Assembly (NCBI GenBank): GCA_964655175.1
Contig: CAZZLY010000002.1
Span: 1-64,000, forward strand
Source of the DNA: JAIOPA01 sp964655175
Lineage (GTDB): Bacteria; Eisenbacteria; RBG-16-71-46
Direction of reading: 5' to 3'
Length of the DNA: 64,000 bases
Positions within the stretch are counted from its first letter, which is position 1, and every line of letters starts with the position of its first letter. Below, piece by piece: positions 25,043 to 34,269 of this stretch. The notes below the pieces were generated by a model. That model searched no databases, was not told where the DNA came from, and saw only the letters and a program-made list of their open reading frames with translations. The position numbers and the translations under genes were made by a program.

Positions 25043-26146
25043 ATGCTCCGAGCCGGTATCGTCGGTCTGCCCAACGTGGGCAAGTCCACCCTGTTCAACG
25101 CCGTCACGCGCACCCGCAAGGCCGAGGCGGCGAACTACCCGTTCTGCACGATCGAGCCCAACGTCGGCATCGTGACCGTGCCCGATGCGCGCCTCGCGGT
25201 GCTGCAGGGCATCGCCAAGACGACCGTCGTGATCCCCGCCGCGATCGAGTTCGTGGACATCGCCGGACTCGTCAAGGGCGCCAGCCAGGGCGAGGGTCTG
25301 GGCAACAAGTTCCTGTCGCACATCCGCGAGGTCGACGCCATCGTGCAGGTCGTGCGGTGCTTCGAGGACGGCGACATCCATCACGTCTCGGGCAGCGTCG
25401 ATCCGGTGCGCGACATCGAGGTCATCAACACCGAGCTCATGCTCACCGACCACGACACCGTGAGCCGTCGCCTCGACAAGGTGCAGAAGGACGTCAAGCG
25501 CGGCGACAAGACCGCGGTCGCCGAAGCGGGCGTGCTCACCAAGCTCGAGGCCGCGCTCGCGCAGGGCAAGCCGGCGCTGACCGTGGACCTGAGCCCCGAG
25601 GAGCGCGCGATCTCGGCGACGTTCTTCCTGCTCTCGGACAAGCCCACGATCTTCGCGTGCAACGTGCGCGAGAGCGACCTGGCGGACGCCGATGCGAACC
25701 CGTACGTCGTCAAGGTGCGCGAGTACGTCAAGACGCACATGTCGTGTGAGGCGGTGGTGATCAGCGCGCAGATCGAGAGCGACCTGGTCGACCTCGAGCC
25801 CGCCGACGCGAAGGCGTTCCTCGCCGATCTGGGCGTCGAGGAGAGCGGCGTGGGTTCGCTCATCCGCGCCACCTACCACCTGCTCGGACTGCGCACGTAC
25901 TTCACCGCGGGCGAGAAGGAAGTGCGCGCGTGGACGATCCACGCCGGCGACACCGCGCCGCAGGCGGCCGGCGTCATCCACTCCGACTTCGAGCGCGGCT
26001 TCATCAAGGCCGAGACGGTGGCCTACGACGACCTCGTGCGCTGCGGCTCGATCGCGGCCGCGCGCGCCGAGGGCCTGTACCGCATGGAGGGCAAGGAGTA
26101 CGTGGTGAAGGACGGCGACGTGATGCTGTTCAAGTTCGCGGTCTGA
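25043..26146 (+). CDS. ychF: Redox-regulated ATPase/GTPase YchF (Obg family)
   Basis: A 367-residue translation-associated P-loop ATPase, close to the family length of about 363. G1 is GLPNVGKSTLFNAVT, G3 is DIAGLVKGASQGEGLGNKF, followed by a coiled-coil insertion (LDKVQKDVKRGDKTA region). The degenerate G4 is CNVRESD, where YchF typically has NxxE, explaining ATP preference in this family. The C-terminal TGS domain holds LRTYFTAGEKEVRAWTI and KDGDVMLFKF. It binds ribosomes and is implicated in oxidative-stress responses. Monocistronic, followed by a hairpin. Confidence 0.96.
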   Translation: MLRAGIVGLPNVGKSTLFNAVTRTRKAEAANYPFCTIEPNVGIVTVPDARLAVLQGIAKTTVVIPAAIEFVDIAGLVKGASQGEGLGNKFLSHIREVDAIVQVVRCFEDGDIHHVSGSVDPVRDIEVINTELMLTDHDTVSRRLDKVQKDVKRGDKTAVAEAGVLTKLEAALAQGKPALTVDLSPEERAISATFFLLSDKPTIFACNVRESDLADADANPYVVKVREYVKTHMSCEAVVISAQIESDLVDLEPADAKAFLADLGVEESGVGSLIRATYHLLGLRTYFTAGEKEVRAWTIHAGDTAPQAAGVIHSDFERGFIKAETVAYDDLVRCGSIAAARAEGLYRMEGKEYVVKDGDVMLFKFAV

Positions 26147-26169
26147 CCGCGACGCCACCCCGACGCACG

Positions 26170-26201
26170 CACGGCCGCGCGACGCTCGTCGCGCGGCCGT
26201 G
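26170..26201. terminator. Bidirectional terminator between ychF and pepT
   Basis: A perfect 14-bp stem CACGGCCGCGCGAC with loop GCTC separates the two convergent genes. Confidence 0.7.
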
Positions 26202-26224
26202 TGCGTGTCCGCCTCGTGGTGGGA

Positions 26225-27490
26225 TCAGCGCGTCTCGCGCGCCCACAGATCGCACAGGTGCACGATCGTGTCGACCGCGATCGCCATCTCCTGCACCGAT
26301 GCCCACTCGAGCCGCGAATGGATGGCGTGCTGCCCGCTCGACAGGTTCGGCGTCGGCAGACCGCGCTCGGACAGGATCGAGCCGTCGGTGCCGCCGCGGA
26401 TGCGCCCCTCGATGGGCTCGCGCCCGGTGCGCCGGATCGCGGTGCGCGCGTGCTCGAGCACCTTGGGGAACCGGTCCAGCACCTCGCGCATGTTGCGGTA
26501 GGTCTCGCTCACCTCGCAGGTCACGCTCGAGCCCGGCCAGTCTTTCACGGTCGCATCGGCGAGGTTGCGGAGCAGGTCCTCCTTCACCTTGAGTTCGGCC
26601 GTCACGAAATCGCGGATGATGAAGTGCACCTCGGTGCGATCCACCGAGGCGCGCACGTCGTTGGGATGCACGAAGCCCTCGGTGTCCTGCGTCGTCTCGG
26701 GCGACAGCGTGTGGCGCGGCAGGCGCGACAGGAAGTCGGCGGCGACCTTGATGGAGTTCACCATCACGCCGTACGCGGTGCCGGGATGCGTGTTGTGGCC
26801 CTGGAAGGTCACGACCATGGCGTCGGCACTGAACGTCTCGGCCTCGAGCCGGCCGACGGCGTGGCTGTCGAGCGTGTACGCGAGGTCGCAGCCGAAGCGC
26901 TTCACGTCGAAATGCCGCGCGCCCATGCCCACCTCCTCGTCGGTGGTGAACCCGATGCGCACGGGCCCGTGCACGAGCGACGGGTCGCGCCGCATGCGCT
27001 CGACCGCGGTCATGATCGCGGCCACGCCGCTCTTGTCGTCGGCGCCGAGCAGCGTGGTGCCCGAGGCGGTGACGAGGTCGTGGCCCACGCAGGTCTCGAG
27101 CTCGGGGTCGGTGCGGCGCGACAGCACCGCGGTCGGGTCGTCGGGCAGCACGAGGTCGCGTCCGTCCCACGCGGCGTGCACGATCGGCTTGGGCGTGCGG
27201 CTGCCCAGTTCGGGCGACACGTCCACGTGCGCCAGGAACCCCACGACCGGGGCGCGCTCGTGGCCCGGCGTGGCGGGCAGCGTCGCCATCACGGCCGCAC
27301 TCGGCTCGTGGATCTCGGCATCGGTGAGCCCCAGCTCGAGCAGTTCGGCGTGCAGCACGCGCAGCACGTTCCACTGGCTCGCGGTGCTGGGCACGCGATC
27401 GGTCGCGTCGGCGTCCGAGGCGGATTCGATGGCGGCGTAGCGCAGGAACCGCTCGGTGAGGCTCGTCGTGTCGGAGGCAGGGCTGGCCAT
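26225..27490 (-). CDS. pepT: Peptidase T (tripeptide aminopeptidase)
   Basis: A 421-residue cytosolic M20B di-zinc aminopeptidase cleaving the N-terminal residue from tripeptides. Zinc and catalytic motifs are present: GFLAHVDVSPE, TTLLGADDKSGVAAIM with the bridging Asp, FTTDEEVGMGARHFD with the catalytic Glu pair, and TFQGHNTHPG. Near the C-terminus RIRGGTDGSILSERGLPTPN is also PepT-typical. Length is normal. It diverges from aguB. It would complete the breakdown of peptides imported by the POT and OPT transporters nearby. Confidence 0.96.
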   Translation of the reverse strand: MASPASDTTSLTERFLRYAAIESASDADATDRVPSTASQWNVLRVLHAELLELGLTDAEIHEPSAAVMATLPATPGHERAPVVGFLAHVDVSPELGSRTPKPIVHAAWDGRDLVLPDDPTAVLSRRTDPELETCVGHDLVTASGTTLLGADDKSGVAAIMTAVERMRRDPSLVHGPVRIGFTTDEEVGMGARHFDVKRFGCDLAYTLDSHAVGRLEAETFSADAMVVTFQGHNTHPGTAYGVMVNSIKVAADFLSRLPRHTLSPETTQDTEGFVHPNDVRASVDRTEVHFIIRDFVTAELKVKEDLLRNLADATVKDWPGSSVTCEVSETYRNMREVLDRFPKVLEHARTAIRRTGREPIEGRIRGGTDGSILSERGLPTPNLSSGQHAIHSRLEWASVQEMAIAVDTIVHLCDLWARETR

Positions 27491-27609
27491 GGGGCGCTCG
27501 CAGGTGAGGGGGTGGGACGGCGGTCGGTCCCGGTCAGGCTAGGCCGCGCCCCCGCGGGGCCGCAAGACGGGTGCACCCGCGCCATCTGGCACCCAGCCGC
27601 GCCCGACAT

Positions 27610-27615
27610 TAGTAT
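27610..27615 (+). promoter_or_regulatory. Candidate -10 box immediately before aguB
   Basis: TAGTAT ends 8 bases before the aguB ATG, and no Shine-Dalgarno is present in between. If used, transcription would begin at or next to the start codon, giving a leaderless mRNA. Confidence 0.35.
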
Positions 27616-27623
27616 GCGCGCCC

Positions 27624-28571
27624 ATGAAGACCACCCCGAAGAAGACCCGGCGCACGTCCGCTCGCTCGAGCGCGGTGCGCGTGGCCGTCACGCAGATGGC
27701 GTGCGGCAGCGACGTCCAGAAGAACCGCGCCCACCAGCTCCACCTGCTCGAGCGCGCCGCCAAGGGCGGCGCGAAGATCCTGTGCACGCAGGAGCTGTTC
27801 ACGAGCCAGTACTTCTGTCAGGCCGAGGACCACCGGTTCTTCTCGCTCGCCGAGTCGATCCCCGGCCCGAGCACGGACGCGTTCAGCAAGCTGGCGCGCA
27901 AACACAACGCGGTCGTCATCGCGAGCCTGTTCGAGCGCCGCGCCGCGGGGCTCTATCACAACACGGCGGCCGTGATCGACGCCGACGGCTCGCTGCTGGG
28001 CGTGTACCGCAAGATGCACATCCCGGACGACCCGCTCTACTACGAGAAGTTCTACTTCACGCCGGGCGACACGGGGTTCAAGGCCTGGAAGACCAGTCAC
28101 GCCACGCTCGGCGTGCTCGTGTGCTGGGACCAGTGGTTCCCCGAGGGCGCGCGTCTGACCGCCATGCAGGGCGCCGAGCTGCTGTTCTACCCCACCGCGA
28201 TCGGTTGGCACCCGTCCGAGCAGAAGCGGTACGGCAAGGCGCAGCACGAGGCGTGGGAGACCATGATGCGCTCGCACGCGATCGCCAACGGCTGCTTCGT
28301 GTGCGCGCCCAACCGCATCGGTCACGAGCACGTGCTCGGTGCGAACGGCAAGCCGGTCGACCCCGCGGGCATCCGCTTCTGGGGCCAGTCGTTCATCTGC
28401 GGCCCCGACGGTCAGGTGCGCGAGCGCGCCAGCGTGGACCGCGAGCAGATCCTGTCGGTGGACTGCGACCTCGCCGACGTGGAGTTCAGCCGCACGCACT
28501 GGCCGTTCCTGCGCGATCGCCGCATCGACGCGTACGGCGAGATGACGAAGCGCTTCTCCGGGGACGTGTGA
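27624..28571 (+). CDS. aguB: N-carbamoylputrescine amidase
   Basis: A 315-residue nitrilase-superfamily enzyme converting N-carbamoylputrescine to putrescine, CO2 and ammonia. The catalytic triad is Glu57 (TQELFTSQYF), Lys130 (YRKMHIPDD) and Cys167 (LVCWDQWFPE). The segment DDPLYYEKFYFTPGD is typical of plant and bacterial AguB. Adjacent agmatine deiminase confirms the pathway from arginine via agmatine. The ATG is at 27624 with no Shine-Dalgarno and a -10-like TAGTAT 8 bases before it. The basic Thr/Arg/Ser-rich first 17 residues are an extra leader compared with the family. Confidence 0.95.
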   Translation: MKTTPKKTRRTSARSSAVRVAVTQMACGSDVQKNRAHQLHLLERAAKGGAKILCTQELFTSQYFCQAEDHRFFSLAESIPGPSTDAFSKLARKHNAVVIASLFERRAAGLYHNTAAVIDADGSLLGVYRKMHIPDDPLYYEKFYFTPGDTGFKAWKTSHATLGVLVCWDQWFPEGARLTAMQGAELLFYPTAIGWHPSEQKRYGKAQHEAWETMMRSHAIANGCFVCAPNRIGHEHVLGANGKPVDPAGIRFWGQSFICGPDGQVRERASVDREQILSVDCDLADVEFSRTHWPFLRDRRIDAYGEMTKRFSGDV

Positions 28572-28576
28572 GCCGC

Positions 28577-29650
28577 ATGGCCCGCGCGCGGCGTCTGACC
28601 GGCACCCCCAAGTCGCACGGCTTCTCGTTCCCGCCCGAGTGGGCGCGGCAGAGCGCGGTGTGGTTCTCGTGGCCGCGGCCCGAGGGCATCTCGTTCCCGG
28701 GCCGCTACCACGAGGTACCCGAGAACCTGGCGCGCATCGTGGGCGCGATCGTCTCGCGCCAGCGCGTGCACGTCATCGTGCCCAACGAGAACTGGGAGAT
28801 CATCGTGCGGCAGCAGCTCGCGCTGCACGGCTGCCCGCTCACGCGCGTGCGGTTCTTCCACTTCCCCACCAACGAGTGCTGGTGCCGCGACCACGGCCCC
28901 GCGTTCGTGACGCGTCGTGGCCGCGGCGGCAAGCGCGAGCTGGCGGTGGTGGATTGGGGCTACAACGCGTGGGGTGGCAAGTACCCGCCGTACGACGCCG
29001 ACGACGCCGTGCCCCAGCGCGTCGCCGAAGCGCTGGGCCTGCCGTGGTTCCAGTCGCCCGTCGTCATGGAGGGCGGCGCCGTGGACTTCAACGGCGAGGG
29101 CTGCGTGCTCACCACCGAGAGCGTGCTGCTCAACAAGAACCGCAATCCCGAGCTGTCGCGCCGCCGCATCGAGCGCACGCTGTGCGAGGGGTACGGGCAG
29201 GAGAAGGTGCTGTGGTTGGGCGACGGCATCGAGGGCGACGACACCGACGGGCACGTCGACGACCTCGCCCGCTTCCTCGATGCGCGCACGATCGTGACCG
29301 CGGTCGAGGACGACCCGCGCGACCCCAATCACGCCGTGCTGCAGGAGAACCTGCGACGGCTCAAGACGCTGCGCGACGTGAAGGGCCGGCCGTTCGACCT
29401 CGTCGTGCTGCCCATGCCGGAACGCCTCGAGCACGACGGCCAGCGCCTGCCGGCCACGTACCTCAACTTCCTGTTCATCAACGGCGCGCTGCTCGTGCCG
29501 ACGTTCGGTCGCAACGCGCGCACGCGCACCGCGCTCGCGCGGCTGCAGGCCGCGCTGCCGAAGCGCGACGTGGTCGGCATCGACTGCACCGAGCTCATCT
29601 GGGGCCTGGGCGCGATCCACTGCCTCACGCAGCAGCAGCCCGCGGTCTGA
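28577..29650 (+). CDS. aguA: Agmatine deiminase
   Basis: A 357-residue guanidino-group hydrolase making N-carbamoylputrescine from agmatine, directly upstream of AguB in the pathway. It belongs to the peptidyl-arginine deiminase-like pentein family: FFHFPTNECWCRDHGPAFV carries the Glu/Asp substrate contacts, VMEGGAVDFNGEG follows, GDDTDGHVDDLARF carries the catalytic His, and GLGAIHCLTQQQP ends with nucleophile Cys349. The ATG is 6 bases after the aguB stop; a GTG at 28568 overlapping that stop is an equally possible start adding three residues. Together the two genes give a two-step putrescine route. Confidence 0.95.
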   Translation: MARARRLTGTPKSHGFSFPPEWARQSAVWFSWPRPEGISFPGRYHEVPENLARIVGAIVSRQRVHVIVPNENWEIIVRQQLALHGCPLTRVRFFHFPTNECWCRDHGPAFVTRRGRGGKRELAVVDWGYNAWGGKYPPYDADDAVPQRVAEALGLPWFQSPVVMEGGAVDFNGEGCVLTTESVLLNKNRNPELSRRRIERTLCEGYGQEKVLWLGDGIEGDDTDGHVDDLARFLDARTIVTAVEDDPRDPNHAVLQENLRRLKTLRDVKGRPFDLVVLPMPERLEHDGQRLPATYLNFLFINGALLVPTFGRNARTRTALARLQAALPKRDVVGIDCTELIWGLGAIHCLTQQQPAV

Positions 29651-29769
29651 GCCCGACGCGCCCTCGGGCGCGCCCGACCGCATCTTGACGGTGGCACCCG
29701 GCCCCGTGCCGCGGCTATGCTGCGCCGCGTCGCATTCCCCCGCTGCATCCTTCCCCGGAGAACCGCACG

Positions 29770-31176
29770 ATGGCCAACGCCATGAGCTCGACCGCCGCGC
29801 CCACGGAGGAGACGTTCCTCGGGCACCCGAAGGGGCTGTTCGTCCTCTTCCTCACCGAGATGTGGGAGCGCTTCTCGTACTACGGCATGCGCGCCCTGCT
29901 CGTGCTGTACATGGTGAACCACTTGTTCATCCAGCCGGACGTGGGTCAGCGCGTGCTGGGCTTCAACTTCATCGTGGGCTGGTTCCAGAGCGTGTTCCAC
30001 ACCACCACGTGGACCGCGCAGCCGCTGTCGTCGTGGGTGTACGGCCTGTACACGAGCTTCGTGTACGGCACGCCCATCCTGGGCGGGCTCATCGCGGACC
30101 GCGTGCTGGGACAGCGCCGCACGGTGGTCGTGGGCGGCGTGCTCATGGCGATCGGCCACTTCCTCATGGCGATCGAGTCGCTGTTCTTCCCGGCGCTCAT
30201 CTTCCTCATCCTGGGCAACGGTTGCTTCAAGCCCAACATCTCGACGCAGGTGGGCCTGCTCTACAAGCCCGGCGACAAGCGTCGTGACCGCGCCTTCTCG
30301 ATCTTCTACGTGGGCGTGAACCTGGGCGCGTTCCTCGCGCCGCTCATCTGCGGCACGCTGGGCCAGAAGTACGGCTGGCACTACGGCTTCGGCGCCGCCG
30401 GCGTGGGCATGGTGGTCGGGCTCCTCTTCTACATGTCGAACCAGAAGTACCTGGCGCCCGACGTGCTGGCGCAGCGCAAGGCGCAGGCCGACGCGCCCAA
30501 GGAGAGCATGACGCGCGACGAGTGGCTGCGCGTGGGTGCGATCGCGGTCGCCTGTCTCATCGTGGCCTCGTTCTGGGCCGTGTACGAGCAGCAGGGCAAC
30601 ACGCTGCAGATCTGGGCCGATCAGAACACGCGCTGGACGTTCTTGGGCTGGGAGATGCCGTCGAGCTGGTTCCAGTCGTTCAACCCGTTCATGATCTTCC
30701 TGTTCACGCCGCTGCTGACGTCGTTCTGGGCGTGGCAGGCCGCGCGCAAGCAGGAGCCGTCGAGCCTGACCAAGATGGCGATCGGCTGCGTGCTGCTGGG
30801 ACTGGGCTTCATCATCATGATCGTGGCCGCGAACGGCCTCGCGACGCCCGACACCAAGCGCAGCGTCATGTGGCTCGTGGGCAGCACGGTCATCTACACG
30901 TTCGGCGAGCTCTACCTGTCGCCGATCGGCCTGTCGTTCGTCACCAAGGTCGCGCCGGTCCGCATGGTGTCCATGATGCTGGGCGTGTGGTACCTGGCGA
31001 ACTTCATCGGCAACTACATGACCGGCTACCTCGGCACGTTCTACGAGTCCATGCCCAAGGCGCAGTTCTTCCAGCTCATGACCACCATCTCGGTGGTCGC
31101 CGGCGTGGTGCTGTTCATCCTCGCCCGTCCGCTCGACACGATCGTGTCGAAGCACGACAAGCAGGAAGCGCACTGA
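29770..31176 (+). CDS. POT/PTR family proton-dependent di/tripeptide transporter
   Basis: A 468-residue MFS-fold transporter with about 12-14 transmembrane helices. The PTR signature ExxERFxYYG is present (EMWERFSYYGMRALLVLYM), followed by GTPILGGLIADRVLGQRRTV and the second PTR motif FSIFYVGVNLGAFLAPLICG. The C-terminal half shows FGELYLSPIGLSFVTKVAP, as in bacterial DtpT-like proteins. A GGAG lies about 10 bases before ATG 29770; Met5 is an alternative start. A GC-TATGCT-GCG element lies about 55 bases upstream. It imports di- and tripeptides with protons and fits with PepT and the two OPT genes. Confidence 0.94.
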   Translation: MANAMSSTAAPTEETFLGHPKGLFVLFLTEMWERFSYYGMRALLVLYMVNHLFIQPDVGQRVLGFNFIVGWFQSVFHTTTWTAQPLSSWVYGLYTSFVYGTPILGGLIADRVLGQRRTVVVGGVLMAIGHFLMAIESLFFPALIFLILGNGCFKPNISTQVGLLYKPGDKRRDRAFSIFYVGVNLGAFLAPLICGTLGQKYGWHYGFGAAGVGMVVGLLFYMSNQKYLAPDVLAQRKAQADAPKESMTRDEWLRVGAIAVACLIVASFWAVYEQQGNTLQIWADQNTRWTFLGWEMPSSWFQSFNPFMIFLFTPLLTSFWAWQAARKQEPSSLTKMAIGCVLLGLGFIIMIVAANGLATPDTKRSVMWLVGSTVIYTFGELYLSPIGLSFVTKVAPVRMVSMMLGVWYLANFIGNYMTGYLGTFYESMPKAQFFQLMTTISVVAGVVLFILARPLDTIVSKHDKQEAH

Positions 31177-31206
31177 CGCACGCGGTCGCCTCGCGCGACC
31201 GCCGGA

Positions 31207-31250
31207 TGCACGAAGGGGCCGCGGGCATCACGCCCGCGGCCCCTTGTGCA
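31207..31250. terminator. Bidirectional terminator after the POT gene
   Basis: AAGGGGCCGCGGGC pairs perfectly with its complement over 14 bp around a 5-base loop, and flanking TGCAC/GTGCA extends the stem past a small bulge. It separates the convergent POT and DUF6526-like genes. Confidence 0.7.
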
Positions 31251-31264
31251 TGGCCCGCTCGACG

Positions 31265-31693
31265 TCAGACGCGCAGATGGTCGGCGCGCCAGTGGCGAAT
31301 GGCCTTCTTGATGTCGGCCCCCGACGCGAGCTTGCCGTCGAGCACCTGACGCACCAGCTCCGGCAGTTCGTCGTCGCTCGCGAACCGCAGCGCGGTCCAC
31401 TGCCCGGGCGTGATGCGCGCCGACTGCGCGGCCAACTCCGGCGCCAGGTCGCGCAGACGCAGGCGCTCCTCGAGGCGGATGATGCGGTTCTGCGCGGTGA
31501 GCGGGAACGCACGCGCGAACCATCCGAGCAGCACGAGCGCGACCGCTAGCCCGAGCCGAACGCCCGATTCCTCGGTCAGCGGGCGGAGATGGGCGATGGC
31601 ATGACCGAGGTTAATCGCGAACAACGGGAACGCGACGTAGTGGTACAACGGCTCGTACCGCGCGTGGTTCTGCAGACTCTGCTCGTTCGCCAT
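31265..31693 (-). CDS. DUF6526-like small membrane protein
   Basis: A 142-residue protein. It starts with QSLQNHARYEPLYHYVAFPL, matching the N-terminus of the DUF6526 family. Two predicted transmembrane segments follow (YVAFPLFAINLGHAIAHL and RLGLAVALVLLGWFARAF), then a soluble helical tail (RIIRLEERLRLRDLAPELAA) ending in a basic region. GAGGAG precedes the ATG at 31693. It lies 77 bases downstream of the first OPT gene on the same strand, but a strong hairpin intervenes. Function is unknown. Confidence 0.75.
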   Translation of the reverse strand: MANEQSLQNHARYEPLYHYVAFPLFAINLGHAIAHLRPLTEESGVRLGLAVALVLLGWFARAFPLTAQNRIIRLEERLRLRDLAPELAAQSARITPGQWTALRFASDDELPELVRQVLDGKLASGADIKKAIRHWRADHLRV

Positions 31694-31724
31694 GACGGAC
31701 TCCTCGTGTGGGGGTGGAGACGAT

Positions 31725-31763
31725 CCGGCCCCCGGCGCGAGGCGACTCGCGCGCGGGGGCCGG
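31725..31763 (-). terminator. Terminator hairpin after the minus-strand OPT gene
   Basis: CCGGCCCCCGGCGCGAG pairs with CTCGCGCGCGGGGGCCGG with one bulge, closed by a GCGA tetraloop. It lies 7 bases past the OPT stop on the minus strand. Confidence 0.65.
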
Positions 31764-31770
31764 GACGAAC

Positions 31771-34056
31771 TCAGGCCTTGCGGCCGGACAGCAGCTTCTC
31801 GCGCGCGACGAGCCACAGAATGAGCGCGAGCACGGCGAACGGGATGAGCGCCAGCAGATCGCTCGCTTCCCCGGCGAAGAACGGGTTGTGCTCGGCGGCG
31901 GCCGCGAACTTGGCGTCGAGGTCGGTGAGCACGCCCGCGAGGAACGCGATCAGGATGCCGGCGATGGCACCACCGGCGATGTAGCCCGAGGCCATGAGCA
32001 CACCGGGGCTCTTGTCGCCCTCGGCCTGCAACTGCTCCTCGGTGAGCTGCTTGCCCGCGAGCTCCTTGCGCTTGGCGCGATCGACGAGCCAGCGGATGAC
32101 ACCGCCCGCGAAGATCGGCGTGGACGACGAGATGGGCAGGTAGACGCCCACCGCGAACGCCAGCGACGGGATGCCCACCAGTTCGAGCATGACCGAGATC
32201 ATGACGCCGAACAGCACCAGCCCCCACGGCAGCTTGCGGTCCAGGATGCCGCGGATGATGTAGCTCATGAGCGTGGCCTTGGGCGCGTCGAACTTCTTCA
32301 CCTCGGTGCCGTCGGGCCGCTTGGTGATCGTGCCGTTGATGCCCGGGTCCACGTACCACTTGGCGTCGCCGTTGGCGTCCACGAGGTACTTGCCCGCGGG
32401 CGCGCCGTCGGACTCGAGCTTGTGGTACGCGGTGTAGGTCGCACCGTCGTCCTTGGCCTGCGGCCCGGTCAGGCCCTCGTGCTTCGCGTTCGTGAGACTC
32501 GCGGGATCCACGTGCAGACCGGCCGGCGCCACGTCGGTGACCGGCACGTACACGGTGGCGGTCTCGTTGAGGCGCATGAGGATCGGCCCCACCAGCAGCG
32601 CCGAGACGAGCGCGCCGATCAGGATCGCGACCTGCTGCAGACGCGGCGTGGCACCCAAGAGGTAACCCGTCTTGAGGTCCTGCGACGTGGTGCCGCCGTT
32701 GGACGCGGCGATGCACACGATGCCGCCCACCGACAACGCCGTGACGTACCAGCTCGCCCCCACCCAACCGATGAGCAGGAAGATCAGACACGTCAGGAGC
32801 AGCGTCGCGACGGTCATGCCCGAGATGGGATTCGACGACGAACCGATCTCGCCGGTCAGGCGGCTGGACACGGTCACGAACAGGAAGCCGAACACGATGA
32901 TGAGCAGTGCGCCGAGCAGGTTCATGTGCAGCGTCGGCGACAGCAGGATGGCCGCCACCAGCAGCACCACGCCGCCGAACACGAAGCGCGAATCGAGGTC
33001 GCGATCGGTGCGCGCCGTGCTCGCCGCGCCACCGCCGCCACGCGCGTCGCGCAGACCCTCGCGCAGGCCGTTCACGATGAGCGGCAGCGAGCGGAACAGG
33101 CTGATGATGCCGGCCGCCGCGACCGCACCCGCGCCGATGTAGAGGACGTAGGCGCTGCGGATCTTGCCCGGGCTCATGTCGGCGATCGGGATCGTGCCGG
33201 GCGCGAGCACGCCGGTCATCCCCTCGCCGAAGAACTTGATCATCGGGATGAGCACCAGATAGGCGAGCACGCCGCCGCCCACCATGAGCGCCGAGACCTG
33301 CGGGCCGATGATGTAGCCCACGCCCAGCAGTTCGGGCGAGATCTCGCCGGCGATGCTGCCGGCCTTGAACGGCGCGCCGAACACCTTCTCGGGCGTGTCC
33401 TTCCACAGGCGCAGCGCCGACATGAGCGTCTTGTAGAGCAGGCCCAACCCGAAGCCCGCGAAGATGGTGCGGGCCGACACGCCCTGCGAGCCCATCGCGG
33501 CCGCCTCGGCCTTGGCTTCGGCCGACGACGCGGCGACCGACTCGTCGGACGCGCCCGCCTTGAGCACCTCGGCGCACGCCGTGCCCTCGGGGTACTTGAG
33601 CTTGCCGTGCTGCGCCACGATGAGCGCGCGACGCAGCGGGATCATCATGAGGATGCCCAGCAGCGCGCCCAGCACCGAGACCAGCGCCACGCGCAGCAGC
33701 TCGAGGTCGAAGCCCAGGATCATGATCGCGGGCATGGTCACACCGACGCCGAACGCGATCGACTCGCCCGCCGACCCGGCGGTCTGGGCGATGTTGTTCT
33801 CGAGGATGGTCGCGTCCTTGGCGCCGAACACGCGCAGCATCTTGAACAGCGTCATCGAGATGACGGCGACCGGGATCGAGGCGCTCACCGTGAGCCCGAC
33901 CTTGAGCACCAGATAGAGCGACGACGCGCCGAAGATGGCGCCGAGGATCGTGCCCACGAGCACCGCGCGCCACGAGAACTCGGGGAGCACGGTGCCGGCC
34001 GGGATGTAGGGAACGAACGCGGATGAGGCGTTCGACTTGCGGGAGTCCTGGGACAT
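31771..34056 (-). CDS. OPT family oligopeptide transporter (long form)
   Basis: A 761-residue transporter with about 14-16 transmembrane segments. The prokaryotic OPT pattern is clear: FSWRAVLVGTILGAIFGASS with SLYLVLKVGLTVSASIPVAV, ATILENNIAQTAGSAGES, and LKYPEGTACAEVLKAG. A soluble insert of about 80 residues (about 520-610, with TVYVPVTDVAPAGLHVDPAS) lies between helices and is unusual relative to the shorter OPT gene next door. A textbook AGGAGGT precedes ATG 34056; the longer open frame to 34164 is rejected. OPT proteins import oligopeptides or metal chelates. It is divergent from the second OPT gene over a 213-base shared region. Confidence 0.93.
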   Translation of the reverse strand: MSQDSRKSNASSAFVPYIPAGTVLPEFSWRAVLVGTILGAIFGASSLYLVLKVGLTVSASIPVAVISMTLFKMLRVFGAKDATILENNIAQTAGSAGESIAFGVGVTMPAIMILGFDLELLRVALVSVLGALLGILMMIPLRRALIVAQHGKLKYPEGTACAEVLKAGASDESVAASSAEAKAEAAAMGSQGVSARTIFAGFGLGLLYKTLMSALRLWKDTPEKVFGAPFKAGSIAGEISPELLGVGYIIGPQVSALMVGGGVLAYLVLIPMIKFFGEGMTGVLAPGTIPIADMSPGKIRSAYVLYIGAGAVAAAGIISLFRSLPLIVNGLREGLRDARGGGGAASTARTDRDLDSRFVFGGVVLLVAAILLSPTLHMNLLGALLIIVFGFLFVTVSSRLTGEIGSSSNPISGMTVATLLLTCLIFLLIGWVGASWYVTALSVGGIVCIAASNGGTTSQDLKTGYLLGATPRLQQVAILIGALVSALLVGPILMRLNETATVYVPVTDVAPAGLHVDPASLTNAKHEGLTGPQAKDDGATYTAYHKLESDGAPAGKYLVDANGDAKWYVDPGINGTITKRPDGTEVKKFDAPKATLMSYIIRGILDRKLPWGLVLFGVMISVMLELVGIPSLAFAVGVYLPISSSTPIFAGGVIRWLVDRAKRKELAGKQLTEEQLQAEGDKSPGVLMASGYIAGGAIAGILIAFLAGVLTDLDAKFAAAAEHNPFFAGEASDLLALIPFAVLALILWLVAREKLLSGRKA

Positions 34057-34269
34057 GCGCACCTCCTGGGGGACGGCAGGGATGGAACCGGCCGCGACTC
34101 TAATCGCACGATGCGCACGGTGACCAGCCCCATCCCGCGCACCCACCGGGGGCGTGACGGCCACGTCACGGGGCTCGTCACCCGCGTTCGGCTATTGCAT
34201 GCGCGCCGTGACGGGCCTAGCCTGTCGCGTCGTCACGTTCCACCGACCCGCCCACCCCGCGAGGACCGC

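Noticed and set aside
31725..31763. GC-rich inverted repeats as transposon ends or attachment sites
   Set aside because: The repeats have small loops, sit at gene ends and have no transposase, integrase or target duplication near them; they fit terminators better.
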